A stretch of 21,767 nt of DNA from Alistipes sp. (GTDB lineage Bacteria; Bacteroidota; Bacteroidia; Bacteroidales; Rikenellaceae). Positions 6,624-13,000 of the stretch are shown piece after piece. Made by a program: the position numbers and the translations under genes. Each line of letters begins with the position of its first letter. Positions within the stretch are counted from its first letter, which is position 1. Location of the stretch: the NCBI GenBank assembly GCA_029065825.1, contig JAIEHQ010000029.1, forward strand, positions 1-21,767. Reading direction: 5' to 3'. The notes beneath the pieces were generated by a model. The model saw only the letters and a list, made by a program, of their open reading frames with translations. It searched no databases and was not told the origin of the DNA.

Positions 6624-7727
6624 CTATTCGCATGGAGCGGTTTCTTGGCGGGGCTGGGTGGCGGAGCGTCGCAATTCGGCCATCGCCTGTTCGTATTGCT
6701 CCCTTACCCGTCCTGCCGCGATTTTTCCCGAAACGAAGAGTCCCGTGATGAAGTCGTCGAACGACTGGTCGGATGCTTTTGAATCCAGGTGGACATATAC
6801 GATCGGTGCCAGCACCAGACTGCCGCCGACGTATTCGCGAAATTCGTCGTAAACGTTGCGGGCATCCCGGAGTCCCAGTGCGTGGGAGAGATATACTTCG
6901 GCCGCCACGATGAAGGCTTCGTTCCTTCCTTCGCGGTGGGAGCGAGCGACAGCCTCCTGTGTGCGGTAGAAACCGTCCTGCTTCTCCAATTCGTCGAGGC
7001 GGGCGATCGATTCTTCCGACAGCGGAAGCCGGTGGAGGTTTTCGTGGATGTAGATATTGAGGAAATTGAGTCGCAGCTTGCGCTCCATCTCCCGGTCGAT
7101 GATCCGGTAGGTGCAGCAGAACGATTCGTCGGCCAGAGAGAAAGCGTTGTCGATGTCGAGCACGTAGATTTTCGAGAGTTCCTCGGGCAGCGCCTGCGGT
7201 CCCGCGAGTCGGTTGATGGTCCGGTGGATCTGCTCCAGCGTCTCCGCTGCGATCGGGTAGTTGTCGATTTTCTCTTCGAGGCGGGGACGCACCGTCGTCT
7301 TCCAGTAATCTTCGAATCCGTTCTCGCAGAGGGTGGCCAGCACGTAGTGCAGCTGCGGTCGCAGCTCCACGATCTGTTGCGTCCAGGCGGCGTGCGTGGT
7401 ATCGGCAGGCGGGAGAGACTCGAAAAACCGGACGCAGGCGTGCAAATTGTCCTTGTCGCCTCCGAAGCGGTGGTAGAAGTTGCAGAGTGTCGAAGCCCTG
7501 AGCCGTTCGTTGATTTCGTCGGCGCAGGCCGTGAACAGCGAGTCGTCGGCCAGACGGCCGAAGTATTCCGTGTGCTGCAACACTTTGTCGCAGTGCTGGA
7601 TGCTCGCCAGCAGGTCGAAGCATGCCGAGGTGCGGAACAGGCTGCGTCCGGAGCGGTTGCCGGCAAAAGTCGCCGCTGCTGCCGCCAGCAGCAGCGGCAG
7701 CAGCAGGCGGAATGCAAGGTGCTTCAT
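6624..7727 (-). CDS. Exported protein with an HExxH motif (putative zinc metallopeptidase)
   Basis: 367 aa. The signal peptide covers residues 1-22 (MKHLAFRLLLPLLLAAAAAT then FAG); there is no Cys for lipidation at its end. Most of the chain looks helical. Residues 228-232 read HENLH within the hydrophobic context LNIYIHENLHRL, which fits the HExxH zinc-binding helix of metallopeptidases. Glu270 or Glu277, in RNEAFIVAAEVYLSHALG, lies about 40 residues later on another predicted helix and could be the third ligand, as in gluzincins. I do not recognise the family. Cys residues at 36, 46, 68, 82, 98 and 134 could form disulfides in the periplasm. Its start is divergent from the lipoprotein gene at 7839. 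If the HExxH is by chance, it is simply an exported helical protein of unknown role. Confidence 0.8.
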   Translation of the reverse strand: MKHLAFRLLLPLLLAAAAATFAGNRSGRSLFRTSACFDLLASIQHCDKVLQHTEYFGRLADDSLFTACADEINERLRASTLCNFYHRFGGDKDNLHACVRFFESLPPADTTHAAWTQQIVELRPQLHYVLATLCENGFEDYWKTTVRPRLEEKIDNYPIAAETLEQIHRTINRLAGPQALPEELSKIYVLDIDNAFSLADESFCCTYRIIDREMERKLRLNFLNIYIHENLHRLPLSEESIARLDELEKQDGFYRTQEAVARSHREGRNEAFIVAAEVYLSHALGLRDARNVYDEFREYVGGSLVLAPIVYVHLDSKASDQSFDDFITGLFVSGKIAAGRVREQYEQAMAELRRSATQPRQETAPCE

Positions 7728-7804
7728 GGTAGAGCGTTTTTGTTGCGAATGGCAATATAATCATTTTTTCCGGCAATGCGGTAATAATGTCGCCGGATTT
7801 TCCC

Positions 7805-7812
7805 TATCTTTG
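7805..7812 (+). promoter_or_regulatory. -7 promoter box of the 126-aa lipoprotein gene
   Basis: TATCTTTG matches TAnnTTTG fully and ends 26 nt before the ATG. No clear TTTG lies 19-21 nt upstream. Confidence 0.7.
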
Positions 7813-7838
7813 GGGTCGTTTTACAAAAAAGATCTGTT

Positions 7839-8219
7839 ATGATGCGAAAAATGTTGCGGCAGCTTGTGCTGCTGCTCTGCTGCGGAGCCGGATGCGTCGC
7901 CTGCAACAGCGACGATGCCTCCGACGATCGTTATTATGTCCGCTATTCGGTCGTGGCTGAGTCGGAACGGGAGATCCGGATGGGTTTCACGGACGAAGCC
8001 GGCGAGACCAGCTATGTCACTGTCGTCCCTCGGGAGGGGAGTTGCCGCTATGCGGTGGGACCCGTCCGCGAAGGGTTTGAGGCGACGCTCGTGGCGAGCT
8101 ATACCGATGGCGGTGCACCCGATCTGCTGACCATCGAGGTGGCACGCGGACAGGAGCCTTTCGTGTTGAAAGCCAAAGGAAACAACCATATCTCCCTGCG
8201 CTGGGTCGTAGGAGAATAG
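7839..8219 (+). CDS. Small lipoprotein, probable single beta-sandwich domain
   Basis: 126 aa, starting at ATG 7839 (a second ATG follows at once at 7842). The signal region has two possible lipid cysteines, Cys19 (GAGC) and Cys22 (VAC). Cys22 followed by NSDD best fits a Bacteroidetes lipoprotein with an acidic surface-export signal. Residues about 31-123 alternate beta-strand patterns: YYVRYSVVAES, IRMGFTDEAG, YVTVVPREG, FEATLVASY, LLTIEVARG, ISLRWVV. The order resembles MmpS-like immunoglobulin-fold accessory domains (a turn, then a 'protein-facing' face and a final strand), but this is by eye and tentative. It is a single-gene unit with its own promoter and a strong terminator. Function unknown. 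Confidence 0.85.
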   Translation: MMRKMLRQLVLLLCCGAGCVACNSDDASDDRYYVRYSVVAESEREIRMGFTDEAGETSYVTVVPREGSCRYAVGPVREGFEATLVASYTDGGAPDLLTIEVARGQEPFVLKAKGNNHISLRWVVGE

Positions 8220-8222
8220 GCC

Positions 8223-8252
8223 GCTGCGGAGGTTTGCCGCAGCCCGGGCTGC
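8223..8252 (+). repeat. Two mutually exclusive hairpins just after the small lipoprotein stop
   Basis: GCTGCGG (8223-8229) can pair with CCGCAGC (8237-8243), or the perfect palindrome GCAGCCCGGGCTGC (8239-8252) can form. Both use 8239-8243. They sit between the stop codon and the main terminator. Confidence 0.45.
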
Positions 8253-8283
8253 GACGTTCCCGGAGAGCATAGGTTTCGGCATC

Positions 8284-8324
8284 CACCCCGTCCCGACTAC
8301 ACAGTCGGGGCGGGGTGCTTTTTT
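8284..8324 (+). terminator. Intrinsic terminator of the 126-aa lipoprotein gene
   Basis: A 15-bp stem with one G-T wobble (8284-8298 with 8303-8317), loop ACAC, followed by CTTTTTT. This is a textbook intrinsic terminator on the plus strand. Confidence 0.93.
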
Positions 8325-8478
8325 CGAGTCGTTGCGGCGTGCGGCGCTTCATGTGCTGGCATTCGTCGGACTTTTTAACGACGATCTCAACTCGCGCACG
8401 CTTTTATTTTCGTTTCGTGGCTATGACTGCGAAATTGCATCGCCCATTCATACAGCCGAAAGAGAACAACGTTGCTGC

Positions 8479-8507
8479 TTTGTGGGTATATAGTTTTTGT
8501 ATTTTTG
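8479..8507 (+). promoter_or_regulatory. Promoter-like pair ahead of the micro-ORFs
   Basis: TATTTTTG (8500-8507) is a full -7 match. TTTG (8479-8482) lies 17 nt upstream, slightly closer than the 19-21 nt seen at other promoters in this window. It points to the micro-ORFs starting at 8528. Confidence 0.55.
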
Positions 8508-8527
8508 CGACAGGGTAATGTGTAATT

Positions 8528-8631
8528 ATGAATGAGAAACTTAAAATATGGGCGGAGTGATGATAAAATCCATTCTCCATATACTGATACCCGCGGTGCA
8601 CGCCGTCGGCTCGGTAAATTGCCGGCGGTAG
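8528..8631 (+). pseudogene. Pair of overlapping micro-ORFs, possibly one frameshifted small gene
   Basis: A 10-codon ORF (8528-8560, MNEKLKIWAE) starts 21 nt after a full -7 box. Its TGA overlaps the ATG of a 23-codon ORF (8560-8631) beginning MIKSILHILIPAV and ending GSVNCRR. The second peptide has a short hydrophobic helix and a late Cys. The two could be translated in turn by stop-start coupling, or be one small protein split by a frameshift. The pattern faintly recalls the very short Bacteroidetes 'smalltalk' proteins (K-[ST]-I-L, hydrophobic, A, G, late Cys), but this resemblance is by eye only and none of their usual neighbours are present. Confidence 0.3.
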
Positions 8632-8743
8632 ATGCCGTTGTCCGTTCGGGCGACTTCACGATGGCGGGCAGCGAGGCCGAGTCCATGCGGCGAGCGAAAG
8701 GAATTCGGATGACTGCTCCGATGCGAATGCCGTATCGCAGAGA

Positions 8744-8777
8744 TAAAAAAATACCCGACTGAAAAGTCGGGTATTTT
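8744..8777 (-). terminator. Intrinsic terminator of tRNA-Ser
   Basis: AAAATACCCGACT (8748-8760) pairs perfectly with 8765-8777 around a GAAA loop. On the minus strand the stem runs into TTTTTTTA. It lies about 20 nt after the tRNA 3' end. Confidence 0.92.
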
Positions 8778-8798
8778 GCTGGTTGTCAGTTTGTTTTG

Positions 8799-8886
8799 CG
8801 GAGAGAAGGGGATTCGAACCCCTGATACGCTTGAGACGTATACGAGCTTTCCAGGCGCGCCTCTTCAACCACTCGAGCACCTCTCC
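8799..8886 (-). tRNA. tRNA-Ser(GGA)
   Basis: An 88-nt class II tRNA. The acceptor GGAGAGG pairs with TCTCTCC (one G-T), the discriminator is G as in serine tRNAs, the anticodon loop is CTGGAAA with GGA (plus-strand 8850-8852), and the long variable arm has an ATACG/CGTAT stem. The T arm GGGG-TTCGAAT-CCCC is standard. It decodes UCC and UCU. The anticodon stem (CGCGC/GCTCG) has one C-T mismatch. Full CCA is not encoded (GCA follows the acceptor). Confidence 0.95.
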
Positions 8887-8895
8887 TTCGGCCGA

Positions 8896-8928
8896 CAAAG
8901 ATAATGATTTTTCCGGCAAACGGCCAAA
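8896..8928 (-). promoter_or_regulatory. Promoter of tRNA-Ser
   Basis: On the minus strand TTTG (8925-8928) and TATCTTTG (8896-8903) are 21 nt apart. The -7 box ends 9 nt before the mature tRNA 5' end, so the 5' leader is very short. A second TTTG at 8917-8920 is too close to be the -33 element. Confidence 0.82.
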
Positions 8929-8957
8929 TTTCGGTGGGATTAATTCGGGAGGGGCGA

Positions 8958-9248
8958 TTATTTTTCGGCCAGGATCCTCTCCCAGCGGGGATGCCGCCTG
9001 ATGTAGCTGGCGATGAACCGGCAGCAGGGGACGATCTTCATCCCCCTGGCTTCGAGGTCGGTCAGCACCGCTTCCGTGAGTTCGGAGGCGATGCCTTGGC
9101 CCTCGTGGCGGGGCGGCACGCCCGTGTGTACGAGCATCACGGTCCGCTCGTCGCGGGGTTCGTAGTCGATTACGGCCTTTCCGTCGCTCAGATCGAAGGC
9201 GTAGCGGCAGCGGACGGGATCGTGTGTGAGGCGGTAGCGGTGTTGCAT
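8958..9248 (-). CDS. Small GNAT-fold N-acetyltransferase (YjdJ/COG2388 type)
   Basis: 96 aa, the usual length of this single-domain family (Acetyltransf_CG). The acetyl-CoA-binding stretch HTGVPPRHEGQGIASEL at about 41-57 carries the R-x-x-G-x-G/A pattern, and the later KIVPCCRFIASYIRRHPRW is the family's C-terminal signature. Substrate unknown; these proteins are common and their acceptors are mostly undefined. It follows fba on the same strand, but a strong hairpin (9283-9316) lies between them, and I see no promoter of its own in the 34 nt before its start, so it may be read through from fba. Confidence 0.9.
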   Translation of the reverse strand: MQHRYRLTHDPVRCRYAFDLSDGKAVIDYEPRDERTVMLVHTGVPPRHEGQGIASELTEAVLTDLEARGMKIVPCCRFIASYIRRHPRWERILAEK

Positions 9249-9282
9249 GGCGAAAACGGTTTTTCGGAGGGCGGATGCAACA

Positions 9283-9316
9283 ACCGGGCCGGAACCTCGA
9301 GGGATTCCGGCCCGGT
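9283..9316 (-). terminator. Hairpin after fba
   Basis: ACCGGGCCGGAA (9283-9294) pairs perfectly with 9305-9316, with a 10-nt loop that itself can pair in part. On the minus strand TTGTTG follows rather than a clean T run, so termination may be partial and allow some reading into the GNAT gene. Confidence 0.65.
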
Positions 9317-9384
9317 GGAAACGTTTGTTTTGTGTGCGGCGCTTTCCGCCTCGCAGGGGCGGGAACGGCCGTGTGGACGGGGCT

Positions 9385-10377
9385 TTATGCCTTGCCGGCC
9401 GAGCCGAGCACGTGCTCGCACTTGTGCATGTAGAGCTTCTTCATCTCGTCGCGTGCGGGACCCAGGTACTTGCGGGGATCGAACTCGGCGGGTTTATCGA
9501 CCATGACTTTGCGCACGGCGGCGGTCATCGCCAGGCGGCTGTCGGAGTCGATGTTGATCTTGCAGACGGCGCTCTTGGCGGCGCGGCGCAGCTGCTCCTC
9601 GGGAATGCCGATGGCATCCTTCAGCGCTCCGCCGTGCGTGTTGATGATGTGGACGTACTCCTGCGGTACGGACGACGATCCGTGCAGCACGATCGGGAAT
9701 CCGGGGATGCGTTTTTCGATCTCCTCCAGAATGTCGAACCGCAGCTCGGGCGGCACGAGCACCCCGTCGGCGTTGCGGGTGCACTGCTCGGGCTTGAACT
9801 TGTTGGCACCGTGCGAGGTGCCGATCGAGATGGCCAGCGAGTCCACGCCGGTCTTCTTCACGAAGTCCTCCACGTCCTCGGGACGGGTGTAGGTGTGGTG
9901 CTCGGCCGATACCTCATCCTCGACACCGGCCAGCACGCCCAGCTCGCCCTCGACCGTCACGTCGTGCTGGTGGGCATATTCCACCACGCGGCGCGTCAGT
10001 GCGACGTTCTCCTCGTAGGGCAGGTGCGAGCCGTCGATCATGACCGACGAGAAGCCCATGTCGATGCAGTCCTTGCAGAGTTCGAACGTGTCGCCGTGGT
10101 CCAGATGGAGCACGATGGGGATGTTCTTGCCCAGCTGCTTGGCGTACTCCACGGCGCCCTGGGCCATGTAGCGCAGGATGGTGGGATTGGCGTACTTGCG
10201 GGCGCCCGACGACACCTGCATGATGACCGGCGACGAGCACTCGACGCAGGCCTGCACGATCGCCTGCATCTGTTCCATGTTGTTGAAGTTGAATGCGGGA
10301 ATGGCGTAACCGCCTTCGATGGCTTTGGCGAACATCTCGCGCGAGTTTACCAGACCCAGTTCCTTGAAAGAGACCAT
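9385..10377 (-). CDS. fba: Class II fructose-1,6-bisphosphate aldolase
   Basis: 330 aa. It cleaves fructose-1,6-bisphosphate to dihydroxyacetone phosphate and glyceraldehyde-3-phosphate in glycolysis, and runs in reverse for gluconeogenesis, in the cytoplasm. The class II zinc site is visible: HLDHGD at 91-96 (Asp93 catalytic, His94 zinc), EGELG at 143-147, His189 in TSHGANKF and His232 in LHGSS, and KINIDSD at 273-279 for phosphate binding. Length and motif order are normal for the FbaA/Fba type of anaerobic Bacteroidetes. The ATG at 10377 gives the expected MVSFKELGLVNSREMF start. A full -7 box lies about 50 nt upstream, with a second possible one further back. Confidence 0.97.
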   Translation of the reverse strand: MVSFKELGLVNSREMFAKAIEGGYAIPAFNFNNMEQMQAIVQACVECSSPVIMQVSSGARKYANPTILRYMAQGAVEYAKQLGKNIPIVLHLDHGDTFELCKDCIDMGFSSVMIDGSHLPYEENVALTRRVVEYAHQHDVTVEGELGVLAGVEDEVSAEHHTYTRPEDVEDFVKKTGVDSLAISIGTSHGANKFKPEQCTRNADGVLVPPELRFDILEEIEKRIPGFPIVLHGSSSVPQEYVHIINTHGGALKDAIGIPEEQLRRAAKSAVCKINIDSDSRLAMTAAVRKVMVDKPAEFDPRKYLGPARDEMKKLYMHKCEHVLGSAGKA

Positions 10378-10427
10378 AATTTATAATTTTTAAGAATCGG
10401 TTGCGAAGTTCTGTCGCTTGTTTTCAA

Positions 10428-10460
10428 CAAAGATACGAAAAGTCGGGGTGCAGAAGCAAG
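10428..10460 (-). promoter_or_regulatory. Promoter of fba
   Basis: On the minus strand TATCTTTG (10428-10435) is a full -7 match. CTTG (10457-10460), one mismatch from TTTG, lies 21 nt upstream. The resulting leader is about 45 nt and A/T-rich next to the ATG. Confidence 0.75.
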
Positions 10461-10503
10461 CATTGGCTTGATCATGCCGGGCCTGAAGTATCTAAGATGA
10501 AGC

Positions 10504-10511
10504 CAAAGATA
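10504..10511 (-). promoter_or_regulatory. Second -7 box upstream of fba
   Basis: The minus strand reads TATCTTTG, a full match, 76 nt upstream of the first fba box. No TTTG lies at 19-21 nt. It may be a second fba promoter giving a leader of about 120 nt. Confidence 0.45.
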
Positions 10512-10548
10512 AGAAAAATTCCGCAAACCCGACACGGGAGGCCTTCGA

Positions 10549-10556
10549 TATATTTG
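10549..10556 (+). promoter_or_regulatory. -7 box upstream of the 150-aa lipoprotein gene
   Basis: TATATTTG is a full TAnnTTTG match on the plus strand, 110 nt before the lipoprotein ATG. No -33 element is clear. A nearer, poorer box (TATATTGC, 10641-10648) could be the real one. Confidence 0.45.
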
Positions 10557-10666
10557 CGCGGACGGTCCGATTCCCGGAGGAGTGCGGTGCGGAGCTGCGG
10601 AAAGAAAGACGGAAAATGCGGTTTTTCCGATGATTTTTATTATATTGCCGGAAATAATCGCTGTCT

Positions 10667-11119
10667 ATGAAAAAATTGTTCGTTTTGTTGGTCGGCATGC
10701 TGCTCTGCGGCTGCGAGCAGGAGATGGTCGATTACGCCGGGTTCAGCCGCTTCGTCTGGTGCAACGAGGGCAGCCGGCCGGTCGTGCTGTCGGTCGAGGA
10801 TGCCCGGGGCGATTTCCTGCTTCGGGAGACGACGCTCGCCCCGGGCCGGAGCATCGAGACGGAGGAGATCGAGGGCGGGATGGCCCATTGCCCCGCTCCT
10901 TCGGAGTGCATCTGGGCCGTTGCGGTCGCCTATGAGGACGGCACCTCTGCGCGGTATGTGCGGTTGCAGGCATCGGGTCCTGTCCCGTGCGATCCTTCGC
11001 TCGAATGCAACTACACGCCCGATTTCCAGGATCGTGCGCCCATGCGGTGCCGCTGGGTCTATACCTTTACCGATGACGATTACCGGGCTGCGGCCGAGCG
11101 AGGCGAAGATGCGGAGTAG
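10667..11119 (+). CDS. Small lipoprotein of unknown function
   Basis: 150 aa. The signal is MKKLFVLLVGMLLCGC with lipobox LCGC and lipid Cys16, followed by EQEM. The mature part has four further Cys residues (32, 75, 81, then the pair around 109-114 and one near 128), so disulfides are likely in the periplasm. Strand-like stretches (RPVVLSVED, FLLRETTLAPG, WAVAVAYEDG, ARYVRLQ, RCRWVYTFTDDDY) suggest a small beta-sandwich. The C-terminal DDDYRAAAERGEDAE tail is acidic. I do not recognise a family. It is not clearly related to the 126-aa lipoprotein at 7839 although size and layout are similar. Followed by a 7-bp hairpin (11151-11167) without a T run. Confidence 0.8.
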   Translation: MKKLFVLLVGMLLCGCEQEMVDYAGFSRFVWCNEGSRPVVLSVEDARGDFLLRETTLAPGRSIETEEIEGGMAHCPAPSECIWAVAVAYEDGTSARYVRLQASGPVPCDPSLECNYTPDFQDRAPMRCRWVYTFTDDDYRAAAERGEDAE

Positions 11120-11150
11120 GCCGCGGCGTACGCGTCCGGCATCTCGGCCG

Positions 11151-11167
11151 GCGAAGAGCGTCTTCGC
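11151..11167 (+). repeat. Short hairpin after the 150-aa lipoprotein gene
   Basis: GCGAAGA (11151-11157) pairs with TCTTCGC (11161-11167) with a 3-nt loop. No T run follows, so at best it is a weak terminator. Confidence 0.4.
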
Positions 11168-11253
11168 GGCGGTGTCGTCCCGAAGCGGAGCGGTTTTCTG
11201 ATAAATGAGGAAAAGAAAAGCGGCCGGGGAGGGGATAATTCTGAATTGTTTAC

Positions 11254-11261
11254 TATTTTTG
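11254..11261 (+). promoter_or_regulatory. -7 promoter box of the fumarase gene
   Basis: TATTTTTG is a full -7 match. No TTTG lies 19-21 nt upstream. The leader would be about 73 nt and turns strongly A-rich just before the ATG at 11341. Confidence 0.65.
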
Positions 11262-11340
11262 CACAACCTCGGGACTTTCGCCGCAAGCGCGGGAGCGGAG
11301 GCGATCAGGAGAAACAGGAAAACAATAAAAAATAGTTGCT

Positions 11341-12951
11341 ATGTCGGAATTCATCTATCAGGAGCCGCTGCCCCTCGAGCGGGACAACACGCGGTATCGT
11401 CTGCTGACCAAAGAGTATGTCGAAACGGTCGAGTGCGCCGGTCGGCGCATGCTCAAGATCGACCCCCGGGGACTCGAACTGCTGGCCCGCGAGGCCTACA
11501 ACGACGTGTCGTTCTACCTGCGGGCCTCGCATCTGGAGAAGCTGCGGACCATTCTGGACGATCCGGAGGCCTCCGACAACGACCGCTTCGTGGCCTACAC
11601 CATGCTGCTCAACCAGGTCGTCGCGGCCGAGGGCGAGCTGCCCACCTGTCAGGATACCGGTACGGCTATCTGCATCGGCAAGAAAGGCGAGGATGTCTAT
11701 ACCGGTGCGGACGACGCGGAGTGCATCTCGCGCGGGGTCTATGAGACCTACAAGGAGCGCAACCTGCGCTATTCGCAGGTGGTGCCCTTCACGATGACCG
11801 ACGAGAAGAACTCCGCCACCAACCTGCCGGCCCAGATCGACCTCTACGCCACCCGGGGCAACGAGTACAAGTTCCTCTTCATTACCAAGGGAGGCGGCTC
11901 GGCCAACAAGACTTTCCTCTACCAGCAGACCAAGGCGCTGCTCAACGAGGAGTCGCTCACGGAGTTCTTCCGCACCCACATCAAGGACCTCGGTACCTCG
12001 GCCTGCCCGCCCTACCATCTGGCGGTCTGCATCGGCGGCACGTCGGCCGAGATGTGTCTGGCCACCGTCAAGAAGGCTTCGGCCGGCTACCTGGACGAGC
12101 TGCCCACCTCGGGCAACGAGGGCGGCCGCTGCTTCCGCGATCTGGAGTGGGAGGAGAAGATTCTCCGCATCTGCCGCGAGAGCGGCATCGGCGCGCAGTT
12201 CGGCGGCAAATACCTCGTGCACGACGTGCGCGTGATCCGCGCTCCGCGCCATGCGGCCTCTTGCCCGGTGGCCATCGGCGTGAGCTGCTCGGCCGACCGC
12301 AACATCAAGGGCAAGATCACCGAGGAGGGCATCTTTCTCGAAGAGCTGGAGAAGAATCCCGCCCGCTTCCTGCCGAAGGAGGCTCCGGGCATGGCTCCCG
12401 CCGTCGATATCGACCTGGACGAAGGCATGGACAAGGTGCGCGAGATCCTGACCCGCTATCCGATCCGCACGCGGCTCAACCTGCGGGGTACGCTCATCGT
12501 CGCCCGCGACATCGCCCACGCCCGCATCAAGCAGATGCTCGACCGGGGCGAGCCGATGCCCGAATACTTCAAGAAGCATCCGGTCTATTACGCCGGTCCG
12601 GCCAAGACGCCGCAGGGCATGGCCTCGGGCAGCTTCGGTCCCACCACCGCAGGGCGTATGGACCCCTATGTCGATCTGTTCCAGTCGCAGGGCGGCTCGA
12701 TGGTCATGGTGGCCAAGGGCAACCGTTCGCAGGAGGTGACCGATGCCTGCCGCAAGCACGGCGGCTTCTACCTCGGCTCGATCGGCGGTCCGGCGGCGAT
12801 CCTTGCCAAGAACTCGATCAAGTCGGTCGAGGTGGTCGATTTCCCCGAACTGGGCATGGAGGCCGTGCGCAAGATCTATGTCGAGAACTTCCCGGCGTTC
12901 ATTATCGTCGATGACAAGGGCAACGATTTTTTCGCCGATTTCAAACACTAA
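11341..12951 (+). CDS. Class I fumarate hydratase, iron-sulfur type (FumA/FumB-like)
   Basis: 536 aa. It interconverts fumarate and malate. It is the single-chain class I enzyme with a [4Fe-4S] cluster. The three cluster cysteines by comparison with E. coli FumA (105, 224, 318) are Cys103 in LPTCQDTGT, Cys222 in SACPPYH and Cys316 in GVSCSADRN, with a constant offset of two. Other family motifs are present: TNLPAQIDLYA, KGGGSANKT, IGGTSAE, AQFGGKYLVHDVRVIR, and the C-terminal domain stretch GSFGPTTAGRMDPY and GGPAAILAK. Being oxygen-labile, it suits an anaerobe in which it feeds fumarate to succinate formation. The ATG lies after an A-rich leader with no Shine-Dalgarno. The batD gene starts 49 nt later, so the two may share a transcript. 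Confidence 0.97.
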   Translation: MSEFIYQEPLPLERDNTRYRLLTKEYVETVECAGRRMLKIDPRGLELLAREAYNDVSFYLRASHLEKLRTILDDPEASDNDRFVAYTMLLNQVVAAEGELPTCQDTGTAICIGKKGEDVYTGADDAECISRGVYETYKERNLRYSQVVPFTMTDEKNSATNLPAQIDLYATRGNEYKFLFITKGGGSANKTFLYQQTKALLNEESLTEFFRTHIKDLGTSACPPYHLAVCIGGTSAEMCLATVKKASAGYLDELPTSGNEGGRCFRDLEWEEKILRICRESGIGAQFGGKYLVHDVRVIRAPRHAASCPVAIGVSCSADRNIKGKITEEGIFLEELEKNPARFLPKEAPGMAPAVDIDLDEGMDKVREILTRYPIRTRLNLRGTLIVARDIAHARIKQMLDRGEPMPEYFKKHPVYYAGPAKTPQGMASGSFGPTTAGRMDPYVDLFQSQGGSMVMVAKGNRSQEVTDACRKHGGFYLGSIGGPAAILAKNSIKSVEVVDFPELGMEAVRKIYVENFPAFIIVDDKGNDFFADFKH

Positions 12952-12958
12952 ACGATCC

Positions 12959-12980
12959 GGCCCTGTCGTTCTATAGGGCC
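12959..12980 (+). repeat. Short hairpin between fumarase and batD
   Basis: GGCCCT (12959-12964) pairs with AGGGCC (12975-12980), loop of 10 nt, no T run. It may damp read-through from fumarase into batD. Confidence 0.4.
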
Positions 12981-13000
12981 AACAACGATAGATACGGTCG

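Larger units (their letters stand above)
8325..8743. other. Largely non-coding interval before tRNA-Ser
   Basis: No ordinary gene is convincing here. The only structured part is a promoter-like pair at 8479-8507 followed by two overlapping micro-ORFs (8528-8631), described separately. Longer open frames on the minus strand have no recognisable character. Confidence 0.5.
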
